A stretch of 64,000 nt of DNA from CALKJU01 sp035326425 (GTDB taxonomy: Bacteria; Pseudomonadota; Alphaproteobacteria; Geminicoccales; Geminicoccaceae). The position numbers and the translations under genes were made by a program. Positions 16,591 to 24,180 of this stretch are shown piece by piece (positions within the stretch are counted from its first letter, which is position 1; every line of letters starts with the position of its first letter). Under the pieces are notes generated by a model. The model made no database searches. It saw only the letters and a program-made list of their open reading frames with translations, and was not told the DNA's origin. The stretch covers positions 1 to 64,000 of the forward strand of contig DAOLFG010000002.1 in the NCBI GenBank assembly GCA_035326425.1, read 5' to 3'.

Positions 16591-17688
16591 ATGGCGATCT
16601 ACACGGGCCGGGCCGAAGGCGAGACCTATCTCGGCACGGCCGGCAGCGACACGATCTACGGCCTGGGCGGCGACGACCTGCTGAAGGCCGGCGAAGGCAA
16701 GGACACCGTCGAGGGCGGCGAGGGCAACGACGAGATCTGGGGCGAAGGCGGCGACGACCGGATCTTCGGCGGCGCCGGCGACGACCGCATCCGCGGCGGC
16801 GTCGGCAGCGACTTCGTCGACGGCGGCGACGGCAAGGACGAGCTGGTCTTCCGCGACATCGGCAATCACGGGCTGGTCGTCGATACTGCCATCGGCAAGG
16901 CCTACTTCAAGACCCAGGTCGACACCTTCGTGAACATGGAGGTGATGGAGGGCTCGAACTACAACGACACGATGTACGGCGGCGCCGGCGACGACAGCTT
17001 CGTCGGCAAGAACGGCGACGATTCGCTGTTCGGCGGCGACGGCAACGACTTCATCGAAGGCAAGTGGGACCAGGACCTCATCGAGGGCGGCGCCGGCGTC
17101 GACCGGCTCTATGGCGGCCTCGGCAACGACGACATCCGCGGCGGCACCGGCGCCGACCAGATGTTCGGCGGCGAGCACCGCGACGTGATGTGGGGCGGCA
17201 AGGACGGCGACAAGATCTCGGGCGACAGCGGCAACGACACGCTGTCGGGCGGCCACGGCAACGACGGGCTCTATGGCGGGTTGCACAGCGACGTCTTCCG
17301 CTACTGGGCCGACGAGACCGTGGCAACCGACGCCATGGGCCACGACAGCGGCCGCGACGTCGTCTTCGACTTCACCCGCAAGATCGACCCCACCACCAAG
17401 GACGAGGACGAGGTCGACCTCTATGTGCGAGCCGGCAACGGCGCCGAGCGCCGCGGCTTCGCCGCCTTCGATACCAACCACAACGGCGTCATCGGCGCCG
17501 GCGACGAGGCGGTGAGCGTCGTCAGCTACACCGCCAACGGCGTCACCAAGGATTCGCTGCAGATCGACATGGGCGCCCTGGTCAAGGCGCTGGGCGGCAC
17601 CAGCGCCTATCTCGCCAAGGCCGGAACGCACCTGCTGGTCCTGCACGGCGTCACCGAGCTCAACGCCGACGACGTGTTCAGCGGCTGA
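16591..17688 (+). CDS. RTX-type calcium-binding protein with an EF-hand-like C-terminal loop
   Basis: A 365-residue acidic protein. Residues 20-95 and 130-230 consist of glycine/aspartate nonapeptides of the GGxGxDxLx kind (for example GLGGDDLL, GGAGDDRIRGG, GGDGNDFIEG), the calcium beta-roll of haemolysin-type proteins. There is no N-terminal signal peptide, as expected for type I secretion. The C-terminal part contains DTNHNGVIGAGDE at 294-306, which matches an EF-hand loop with Asp in the last ligand position. No ABC/HlyD/TolC exporter is encoded in the window. No enzyme domain is visible, so it may be a structural or adhesive surface protein. Start ATG 16591 has a GGGGGTGAG site upstream. 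Confidence 0.88.
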   Translation: MAIYTGRAEGETYLGTAGSDTIYGLGGDDLLKAGEGKDTVEGGEGNDEIWGEGGDDRIFGGAGDDRIRGGVGSDFVDGGDGKDELVFRDIGNHGLVVDTAIGKAYFKTQVDTFVNMEVMEGSNYNDTMYGGAGDDSFVGKNGDDSLFGGDGNDFIEGKWDQDLIEGGAGVDRLYGGLGNDDIRGGTGADQMFGGEHRDVMWGGKDGDKISGDSGNDTLSGGHGNDGLYGGLHSDVFRYWADETVATDAMGHDSGRDVVFDFTRKIDPTTKDEDEVDLYVRAGNGAERRGFAAFDTNHNGVIGAGDEAVSVVSYTANGVTKDSLQIDMGALVKALGGTSAYLAKAGTHLLVLHGVTELNADDVFSG

Positions 17689-17729
17689 CACAGGGGCCTC
17701 CCCCCAGGGGCCTCGACCAGGCGCGCGGG

Positions 17730-17752
17730 GCCGGTTGCCTTCGGGCACCGGC
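17730..17752 (+). terminator. candidate hairpin after the RTX gene
   Basis: GCCGG and TGCC pair with GGCA and CCGGC around a TTCG tetraloop, with one bulged T. It lies 42 bases after the RTX stop and before ftsY. The downstream run is only CCGCTCTATT, so intrinsic termination would be weak. The hairpin is seen; its termination role is inferred. Confidence 0.4.
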
Positions 17753-17789
17753 TCCGCTCTATTCGCGCCGCCATGACGGACCCCCACCC

Positions 17790-18728
17790 ATGACCGACGC
17801 GCCGAAGACCGGCTGGCTGGCCAGGCTGCGCGCCGGGCTGTCGCGCACCTCGAATGCGCTGAAGGACAGCATCGGCGGCATCTTCACCCGCAAGAAGCTC
17901 GACGCCGCCAGCCTCGAGGAGCTGGAGGAGGCGCTGATCATGGCCGACCTCGGCGTGGCGACCTCGGCGGCGATGGTCGAGAAGCTGCGGCGGGAGCGGT
18001 TCGGCAGGGACGTCACCGACGAGGAGGTGCGCGGCATCCTGGCCGACGCGGTGACCAGGGTGCTGGAGCCCTGGGCCACGCCGATCCCGCACCGCGAGCG
18101 CTTCAAGCCGCAGGTGCTGCTGATCTGCGGCGTCAACGGCACCGGCAAGACCACCACGGTCGGCAAGCTCGCCAAGCAGGCCAACGATGCCGGGCTGAAG
18201 GTGGTGCTGGCGGCCTGCGACACTTTTCGCGCGGCGGCCGTCGAGCAGCTGCAGGTCTGGGGCCAGCGCAACGGCGTGCCGGTGATCACCGGCAAGACCG
18301 GCGGCGATCCGGCCGGCCTCGCCTTCGACGCGCTGCAGAAGGCCCAGGCCGAGCAGGCCGACCTCCTGCTGATCGACACCGCCGGCCGGCTGCACAACAA
18401 GGCGGCGCTGATGGACGAGCTGAAGAAGATCGTCCGGGTGCTGAAGAAGCTCGATCCGGCCGCACCGCACGACACGGTGCTGGTGCTCGACGCGACGACC
18501 GGCCAGAACGCCCACCGCCAGGTCGAGACCTTCAAGGAGATGGTGGCCGTCTCGGGCCTGATCGTCACCAAGCTCGACGGCACCGCCAAGGGCGGGGTGG
18601 TGGTCTCGCTGGCGGAGACCTACAAACTGCCTGTACATGCGATCGGCGTCGGCGAGGGGATCGAGGATCTGCGGCCCTTCGAGGCGAAGCCGTTTGCCCG
18701 GGCCCTGCTCGGGCTCGAGGCAGGCTGA
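17790..18728 (+). CDS. ftsY: signal recognition particle receptor FtsY
   Basis: A 312-residue SRP receptor GTPase that receives ribosome-nascent-chain-SRP complexes at the inner membrane. It has an N domain (residues 15-90) and a G domain with the P-loop GVNGTGKTTTVGKLA, DTFRAAAVEQL, the DTAGR G3 motif and TKLDGTAKGG. The acidic N-terminal A domain of longer FtsY proteins is essentially absent, which is common in alphaproteobacteria. ATG 17790 is chosen because homology begins immediately. A tiny MTDPHP frame at 17773 overlaps the leader. mlaD follows after 13 bases. Its partner Ffh is encoded at 27 kb. Confidence 0.97.
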   Translation: MTDAPKTGWLARLRAGLSRTSNALKDSIGGIFTRKKLDAASLEELEEALIMADLGVATSAAMVEKLRRERFGRDVTDEEVRGILADAVTRVLEPWATPIPHRERFKPQVLLICGVNGTGKTTTVGKLAKQANDAGLKVVLAACDTFRAAAVEQLQVWGQRNGVPVITGKTGGDPAGLAFDALQKAQAEQADLLLIDTAGRLHNKAALMDELKKIVRVLKKLDPAAPHDTVLVLDATTGQNAHRQVETFKEMVAVSGLIVTKLDGTAKGGVVVSLAETYKLPVHAIGVGEGIEDLRPFEAKPFARALLGLEAG

Positions 18729-18741
18729 TACGGAGAGCCGG

Positions 18742-19248
18742 ATGGCGCGGAACGTGGTCGAGACGGTGCTGGGCGGTGTCGTGCTGGTGGTGGCGATCGG
18801 CTTCTTCGCCTGGGCCTATGGCCGCAGCACCGCCGGCGACCCCGGCGGCTACGCGCTGGTCGCCAGGTTCGACCGGATCGACGGGCTGCCGATGGGGGCG
18901 GACGTGCGCATCAGCGGCATCAAGGTCGGCAGCGTGCTGGCCCAGACACTCGATCCGCAGACCTACCGCGCCGAGGTGCGGTTCAGCGTCGCGAGCAATG
19001 TCGAGCTGCCGAGCGACAGCTCGGCGGCGATCGTCAGCTCGGGCCTGCTCGGCAGCAAGTACGTGGCGCTGGTGCCGGGCGGCGACGACCAGATCCTGAA
19101 GGACGGCGGCGAGATCACCCTCACCCAGTCCTCGGTCAACATCGAGGACCTGATCGGCAAGTACATCTTCAGCCAGGGCGGCGGGCCGGCCGGCGGTGGC
19201 ACGGGTGGGGGCGGCGCGGGCGGGGGCCAGCAGCCCAGTGCGCCGTGA
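18742..19248 (+). CDS. mlaD: outer membrane lipid asymmetry protein MlaD
   Basis: A 168-residue inner-membrane-anchored MCE-domain protein. One transmembrane helix spans residues 6-26, and the MCE domain runs from about 38 to 120 (DGLPMGADVRISGIKVGSV, then GLLGSKYVALVPGG). It forms the periplasmic hexameric ring of the Mla phospholipid transporter. The C-terminus is a low-complexity Gly-rich tail. MlaE and MlaF genes are not in this window, so the ATPase and permease must lie elsewhere. ATG 18742 follows a CGGAGAG site. The last codons overlap the start of the DUF2155 gene. Confidence 0.93.
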   Translation: MARNVVETVLGGVVLVVAIGFFAWAYGRSTAGDPGGYALVARFDRIDGLPMGADVRISGIKVGSVLAQTLDPQTYRAEVRFSVASNVELPSDSSAAIVSSGLLGSKYVALVPGGDDQILKDGGEITLTQSSVNIEDLIGKYIFSQGGGPAGGGTGGGGAGGGQQPSAP

Positions 19249-19645
19249 AGCTGCCGCGGCGGTGCTGAGCCTGGCGCTGGCGGGCGGGGCCTCGGCAGCG
19301 CCGAGCCTGCCCTACCGCATCGCCGTGCTGCAGGGCCTGGACAAGGTCACCGCCCGCACGACGATCATCGAGGCGCCGGTCGGCCAGGAGGTGATGTTCG
19401 GCCGGCTCGGCATCACGCCGCGCACCTGCCTGAAGACGCCGCCCACCGAGCCGCCCGAGAGCGCGGCGTTCCTGGAGATCCGCAGCCTCGAGCCCGGCGA
19501 GCCGCCGCGCACCGATTTCGTCGGCTGGATGATGGCGTCGAGCCCGGCGCTGTCGGCGCTCGAGCACCCGGTCTACGACGTCTGGGTGATCGACTGCGAG
19601 GAGCCCGCCGGCCCAACCGCCGACCCGACCACGCCCAAGCCATAG
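19238..19645 (+). CDS. DUF2155 domain-containing periplasmic protein
   Basis: A 135-residue exported protein. A signal peptide with an Arg-containing N-region ends near GGASAAP. The conserved DUF2155 core follows: AVLQGLDKVTARTTIIEAPVGQ, FGRLGITPRTC and the late VYDVWVIDCE. The family is restricted largely to alphaproteobacteria, habitually lies near aat and accBC as here, and has no assigned function; the two conserved cysteines may form a disulfide. GTG 19238 is preferred because it starts the signal peptide and gives a short overlap with mlaD. Its end overlaps the convergent aat gene by 73 bases. Confidence 0.87.
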   Translation: MRREAAAAVLSLALAGGASAAPSLPYRIAVLQGLDKVTARTTIIEAPVGQEVMFGRLGITPRTCLKTPPTEPPESAAFLEIRSLEPGEPPRTDFVGWMMASSPALSALEHPVYDVWVIDCEEPAGPTADPTTPKP

Positions 19646-20250
19646 GCGGCATCGTCGAGCGGAAACCGCGCCTGCCGCTCCAGCGCCAGGGCGAGCTCGG
19701 CACGATAGGCGTCCCGGCCCAGCTCGACGGCGCCGAACTGGCCGAGATGGTCGGTGACGAACTGAGCGTCGAGCAGCACGTAGCCGCCGGCGCGCAGCCT
19801 GCCGACCAGCTCGACCAGCGCCAGCTTGCTGGCGTCGCGCTCGCGGCTGAACATGCTCTCGCCGAAGAACGCACCGCCGAGCGAGACGCCATAGAGGCCG
19901 CCGACCAGGCGCTCGCCCTGCCGGCACTCGACGCTGTGGGCGTGGCCGGCGCGGTGCAGCTCGACGTAGAGGCCGATCAGGTCGTCGTTCAGCCAGGTGC
20001 GCGTCCGCCCGGGCACGGGCTCGGCGCAGGCGCGGATCACCGCCGGGAAATCGGTGTCGGCGGTGAGGGTGAAGGGAAGCCGGCGGAAGGTGCGGCGCAG
20101 CCGGCGCGGCACATGGAAGCCGTCGAGCGGGATGATGCCCCGCTCCCTTGGCTCGATCCAGTGCACGACGCTGCTGTCCCTGTCCTCGGCCATCGGGAAG
20201 ATGCCGGCGGCATAGGCGGAGAGCAGCAGTCTCGGCGTGATCGGCAGCAC
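19573..20250 (-). CDS. aat: leucyl/phenylalanyl-tRNA--protein transferase
   Basis: A 225-residue cytoplasmic enzyme that adds Leu or Phe to N-terminal Lys or Arg of proteins, marking them for ClpAPS degradation. Recognisable segments are LLLSAYAAGIFPMAED, the conserved WIEPRERGIIPLD, and GLYGVSLGGAFFGESMFS. It then has the C-terminal core LDAQFVTDHLGQFGAVE. GTG 20250 is chosen since it lies just after the accC stop and directly before the homologous region. It is downstream of accC and co-oriented with the accB-accC operon. Confidence 0.94.
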   Translation of the reverse strand: MLPITPRLLLSAYAAGIFPMAEDRDSSVVHWIEPRERGIIPLDGFHVPRRLRRTFRRLPFTLTADTDFPAVIRACAEPVPGRTRTWLNDDLIGLYVELHRAGHAHSVECRQGERLVGGLYGVSLGGAFFGESMFSRERDASKLALVELVGRLRAGGYVLLDAQFVTDHLGQFGAVELGRDAYRAELALALERQARFPLDDAAYGLGVVGSAVGPAGSSQSITQTS

Positions 20251-20270
20251 GGCGCGCCGCCGGTGATCGG

Positions 20271-21617
20271 CTAGCCGTGCCAGTCGGCCAGGAACCGACC
20301 GAGCCAGTTGGTGTCGTACTCGGCCCGCTGGACCGACGGGTCGACCATCAGCGCGCGCAGCAGCGGAATATTGGTGGGCACGCCGTCGATGACACACTCG
20401 CCGAGCGCCCGGTCGGCCCGGCGCAGCGCCGAGGCGCGGTCCTTGTCGTGGACGATCACCTTGGCGATCAGGCTGTCGTAGTGCGGCGGCACGGTGTAGC
20501 CGGCATAGAGCGCCGAATCGACGCGCACGCCCGGTCCGCCCGGCGGATGGTAGGCCGTGACCCGGCCGGCGCGCGGCGTCAGGGTCTGCGGATCCTCGGC
20601 GGTGACCCGGCACTCGACGGCATGGCCGGTGAAGGTGACGGCGCTCTGGCGGTAGCCGAGCTTCTCGCCGGCGGCGACGCGGATCTGCTCGCGCACGAGA
20701 TCGATGCCGGTGACGAGCTCGGTCACCGGGTGCTCGACCTGGACGCGCGTGTTCATCTCGATGAAGTAGAACTGGCCGTCCTGCCAGAGGAACTCGACGG
20801 TGCCGAGGCCGCGATAGCCGAGCCTGCGCATGGCGTCGGCGACCAGCGTGCCGATGCGCGCGCGCTCGGCGGCGTCGAGCACCGGCGACGGCGCCTCCTC
20901 GATCACCTTCTGGTGGCGGCGCTGCAGCGAGCAGTCGCGCTCGCCCAGATGCACGACGTTGCCGTGGGTGTCGGCCAGCACCTGGATCTCGATGTGGCGA
21001 GGCCGGTCGAGGAACTTCTCGAGGTAGACGCGGTCGTCGCCGAAGCCGAGGCGGGCCTCGTTGCGGGCCATGCGGATCGCGTCCCGCACCTCGCTGGCGT
21101 CGCGTACCACGGTCATGCCGCGGCCGCCGCCGCCGGCCACCGCCTTGATCAGCACGGGATAGCCGAGGCGGTCGGCCTCGGCCGTGGCCTCGGCCTCGCC
21201 CGACAGGGCGCCGTCCGAGCCCGGCACCACCGGCAGGCCGAGCTCGATGGCGGTGCGCTTGGCGGCGATCTTGTCGCCCATGACGCGGATGTGCTCGGGC
21301 GTCGGTCCGATGAAGGTCAGCCCGTGCTCCTCGACCATCTGGGCGAAGGCGGCGTTCTCGGCGAGAAAGCCGTAGCCGGGGTGGACGGCGTCGGCCCGGC
21401 TGACCTCGGCGGCGGCCAGGATGGCCTGGGTGTTGAGATAGGAATCGCGCGCCGCCGGCGGGCCGATGCAGACGCTCTCGTCGGCGAGGCGGACATGCAT
21501 CGAGCTGGAATCGGCCGTCGAGTGGACCGCCACGGTGGCGATGCCCATCTCGCGGCAGGCCCGCAGGACGCGGAGCGCTATCTCGCCGCGGTTGGCGATG
21601 AGGACCTTGCTGACCAA
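20271..21617 (-). CDS. accC: acetyl-CoA carboxylase biotin carboxylase subunit
   Basis: A 448-residue ATP-grasp enzyme that carboxylates the biotin on AccB using ATP and bicarbonate, the first step of fatty acid synthesis. It starts VLIANRGEIALRVLRACRE. The glycine-rich ATP loop is AGGGGRGMTVV, with LEKFLDRPRHIEIQVLAD and the conserved EMNTRVQVEHPVTE following. Length and motifs are complete. It lies 4 bases downstream of accB, in the standard operon. Confidence 0.97.
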   Translation of the reverse strand: MVSKVLIANRGEIALRVLRACREMGIATVAVHSTADSSSMHVRLADESVCIGPPAARDSYLNTQAILAAAEVSRADAVHPGYGFLAENAAFAQMVEEHGLTFIGPTPEHIRVMGDKIAAKRTAIELGLPVVPGSDGALSGEAEATAEADRLGYPVLIKAVAGGGGRGMTVVRDASEVRDAIRMARNEARLGFGDDRVYLEKFLDRPRHIEIQVLADTHGNVVHLGERDCSLQRRHQKVIEEAPSPVLDAAERARIGTLVADAMRRLGYRGLGTVEFLWQDGQFYFIEMNTRVQVEHPVTELVTGIDLVREQIRVAAGEKLGYRQSAVTFTGHAVECRVTAEDPQTLTPRAGRVTAYHPPGGPGVRVDSALYAGYTVPPHYDSLIAKVIVHDKDRASALRRADRALGECVIDGVPTNIPLLRALMVDPSVQRAEYDTNWLGRFLADWHG

Positions 21618-21621
21618 GACG

Positions 21622-22107
21622 CTACTCGATGACCATCAGCGGCTCGCCGTATTCGACCGGGGCCGCGTTCTGGACCATGATCCGCGTCACCCGGCCGCTG
21701 CGCGGCGAGCGGATGGCGTTCATCACCTTCATGGCCTCGATGATCAGCAGGGTCTGGCCCTCGCGGACCTCGTCGCCCACCTCGACGAAGGGTGCGGCAC
21801 CGGGCTCGGGGAGCAGATAGGCCGTTCCGACCATGGGCGAGGCCAGCGTGCCCGGATGGCTGGCGAGGTCGGGCGATGCCTCGGCCTTCCCCGCCGGACC
21901 GGATGTCGCAGCCGGCGAGTCCGCCGGCAGCGGGCCGTGTGCCCGGGGCATCGAGGCCTCGACCACCATCTGCACCTGCCGGGCGACCCGGATACGGGTG
22001 TCGCCGTGGCTGATCTCGATCTCGGTGAGGCCGGTCCGGCCGATGATGTCGGCCAGCTTCTCGATGTAGTCGGTATCGATGTCGAGCTTGCTCATCGTCT
22101 TCGACAT
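21622..22107 (-). CDS. accB: acetyl-CoA carboxylase biotin carboxyl carrier protein
   Basis: A 161-residue carrier. The N-terminal helical part (residues 1-45) leads through an Ala/Pro/Gly-rich flexible linker to the biotinyl domain with the biotin attachment motif EAMKVMN near residue 125. ATG 22107 lies 10 bases after the aroQ stop; a second ATG at 22095 is also possible. The order aroQ-accB-accC-aat is a conserved alphaproteobacterial arrangement. Confidence 0.96.
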   Translation of the reverse strand: MSKTMSKLDIDTDYIEKLADIIGRTGLTEIEISHGDTRIRVARQVQMVVEASMPRAHGPLPADSPAATSGPAGKAEASPDLASHPGTLASPMVGTAYLLPEPGAAPFVEVGDEVREGQTLLIIEAMKVMNAIRSPRSGRVTRIMVQNAAPVEYGEPLMVIE

Positions 22108-22117
22108 GGCCGGCCGC

Positions 22118-22558
22118 TCACGCCTTCAACCGCGAGGCCAGCGCGCGCAGCGCCAGCAGGTAGCCGTCGAAGCCGAGGCCGCAGACGACGCCCAATGCCG
22201 CGGGCGACACGTAGGAATGGTGGCGAAAGCTTTCGCGCCGGAAGATGTTGGACAGGTGAACCTCGATGATGGGGATGCGCAGGATGGTCAGCGCATCGAG
22301 CAGCGCCACGGAGGTATGGGTGTAGGCGCCCGCGTTCAAGATCAGGCCGGCCGCAGTCCTGCGGCATTCCTGCACCCAGCCGACCAGCTCGCCCTCGTGA
22401 TTGGTCTGGCGGAACTCGATCGCGACCGCCAGCCCGTCGGCCTCGGCCCGGCAGGCGGCCTCGAGGTCGGCGAGCGTGGCGCTGCCATAGACCTCGGGCT
22501 GCCGTTCCCCCAGCAGGTTCAGGTTAGGCCCGTTCAGGATCGAGATCAGCGGTCGCAT
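22118..22558 (-). CDS. aroQ: type II 3-dehydroquinate dehydratase
   Basis: A 146-residue dodecameric type II dehydroquinase of the shikimate pathway. The active-site loop is NGPNLNLLGERQPEVYG (catalytic Tyr at its end and conserved Arg). NHEGELVGW, LNAGAYTHTSVAL and EVHLSNIFRRESFRHHS follow, carrying the catalytic His and substrate-binding residues. ATG 22558 is the start of homology; a longer frame to 22711 has no support. It is the first gene of the aroQ-accB-accC-aat operon, whose promoter must lie in the 413-base upstream gap. Confidence 0.96.
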   Translation of the reverse strand: MRPLISILNGPNLNLLGERQPEVYGSATLADLEAACRAEADGLAVAIEFRQTNHEGELVGWVQECRRTAAGLILNAGAYTHTSVALLDALTILRIPIIEVHLSNIFRRESFRHHSYVSPAALGVVCGLGFDGYLLALRALASRLKA

Positions 22559-22972
22559 CCGGCCCGGTATCGTATCCGCCGGCGCTTGAGGACACCGACG
22601 CGGCGGCGGCTTATAGCACGCGGGCACGGCGACGCAACGCACGCCGCCCCGACGCCCCGCGCCACGGCCGGCTTCGCCCGCGCCATGCCCACATTTGGTG
22701 GTCGAACGCAACGCGCCCGTGGCCGGCGGACGGCAGGAGCGGGTCGCTCAGATGGTAAGATGACCAAACATCTTCAATATTCTACTTGTGGTCGGGCGGA
22801 ATCCGATTGCGATCGACGCGGCGAGGCCGAATACAACTTGCTGTTGAAAGTATCATCTAGAACACTATTATTGATAGATTTACCTCGATGGATCGATCTT
22901 TATTCTTGACCGGAGGCCCCGGCACAAGCATCGACTAGCCGATTGAAGACATGAACGCGGAGGGAACGGACA
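22559..22972. other. intergenic region with an AT-rich segment
   Basis: No gene is visible in these 414 bases. From about 22745 to 22915 the sequence becomes strikingly AT-rich compared with everything around it, with runs such as ACACTATTATTGATAG. The aroQ-proximal part is GC-rich and probably carries the promoter for the leftward operon. The AT-rich part holds a promoter candidate for the rightward GH26-like gene. Confidence 0.6.
22844..22871 (+). promoter_or_regulatory. candidate sigma-70 promoter for the GH26-like gene
   Basis: TTGAAA (22844-22849) and TATTAT (22866-22871) are separated by 16 bases, close to the sigma-70 consensus. The leader to ATG 22973 would be about 95 bases. The match is seen; promoter activity is inferred. 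Confidence 0.45.
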
Positions 22973-24151
22973 ATGGATGAGAGTTGTACGTATAGACTTC
23001 GGCTAGCGGCAACGGCCTTCCTCTTCGCTCTGGTGGTCATTTCGGGCGTGCGGCCGAGCCTCGCGACGACCGGCCAGGCGACGGGCCCCGATCACGCATC
23101 GGATCCATCCCGGATCACCCTCGCCCTGGCTCCGGCGCGGGGGCCGTGGGAGCCGGTCGAGCAGCTGCTCCAGCGGCAGCTGATGCCGGTCACTCACCAG
23201 AGCAAGCCGGCGCAGCCCTCCAATCCTTCGACCCGCAAGGTGGGCGCCCTGTCGGGCCTGACCTGGAATTCCGGCATGAGCTGCCACGACGGCAGGTTCG
23301 ACGAGTTCCGCGGCCGGGCCAGCGACGTCTATGTCGCGTTCGTCGGCCGGACCTATCGCAAGGACATCATCGCCACGATCAAGGGTCCCGACATCGACCG
23401 CTACAAGACCCGCCCCGGCAGGCTGTCCCTGAGCTGGCCGATGCTGCCGACCGAGATCCCGCACCGATTCGCCGAGTGCGCGCGCGGCGACTACGACCAG
23501 TATGTCAGGGACGCCGCCAATGCCGTCAAGTCGCAGGGCTTCCTCGATCCGATCATCCGCATCGGCTTCGAGGCGAACGGCCGCTTCACCTGGTCGATGA
23601 GCAAGTATTCTGACCGTATCAACGAGTACAAGGGCTGCTTCCAGCGTCAGGCGACATTGTTCCGCTCGATCCTTCCACAATCGCAGATCGAGTGGACCAA
23701 TCGTCGCGACAGTGCCCTGCCCTATTCGATCGAGACGATCTATCCGGGCGACGCCTATGTCGACATCATCGGCATGATGATCTACGACCGGTGGCCGGCG
23801 CATCCCAACCAGAAGGCCTGGGACGCGGCCTACAAGCAGCGCGACAAGTTCGGCGGCCCCAGGGGACTGGGCACCTACCTCGAATACGCCCGCAAGCTCA
23901 AGAAGAAGCTGGCGATCTCCGAGTGGGCCGTATCGAGTGGGAACGGCGGCGCGGACAGTGTCGACAATCCCTTCTACATCGAGAAGATGTTCAATTTCTT
24001 CAAGGACAACGCCGCCGACATTGCCTACGAGGCCTATTTCAACTGCCGGGAGGCCAAGATCGGCTACAAGCTGGCGCCCAATACCGTGAACCCGAAGGCG
24101 GCCGCCAAGTACAGGGAGCTGTGGAGCAAGGGAGTGTCGAGCTCCAAATAG
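22973..24151 (+). CDS. secreted glycoside hydrolase family 26-like protein
   Basis: A 392-residue exported protein with a signal peptide in residues 1-32, then a (beta/alpha)8-like domain. Catalytic-type segments are IIRIGFEANGRFTWS near residue 200, whose Glu corresponds to the GH26 acid/base, and KLAISEWAVSSG near 315, whose Glu corresponds to the nucleophile. YPGDAYVDIIGMMIYD between them is typical of beta-mannanase relatives. The family assignment is by eye. It would cleave or trim a periplasmic or extracellular polysaccharide. ATG 22973 follows GGAGGG at good spacing. No glycan-synthesis genes adjoin it, and its upstream region is AT-rich, so recent acquisition is possible. Confidence 0.75.
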   Translation: MDESCTYRLRLAATAFLFALVVISGVRPSLATTGQATGPDHASDPSRITLALAPARGPWEPVEQLLQRQLMPVTHQSKPAQPSNPSTRKVGALSGLTWNSGMSCHDGRFDEFRGRASDVYVAFVGRTYRKDIIATIKGPDIDRYKTRPGRLSLSWPMLPTEIPHRFAECARGDYDQYVRDAANAVKSQGFLDPIIRIGFEANGRFTWSMSKYSDRINEYKGCFQRQATLFRSILPQSQIEWTNRRDSALPYSIETIYPGDAYVDIIGMMIYDRWPAHPNQKAWDAAYKQRDKFGGPRGLGTYLEYARKLKKKLAISEWAVSSGNGGADSVDNPFYIEKMFNFFKDNAADIAYEAYFNCREAKIGYKLAPNTVNPKAAAKYRELWSKGVSSSK

Positions 24152-24180
24152 CAGCCCGGGCAACCGGCTCGCGGCGCGCC

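Noticed and set aside
16600..17290. Tandem repeats that might be a CRISPR array
   Set aside because: The repeats encode in-frame GGxGxD nonapeptides of one long protein and lack uniform spacers.
17773..17793. Tiny MTDPHP frame before ftsY
   Set aside because: Six codons, no ribosome-binding site of its own; probably a chance frame near the true start.
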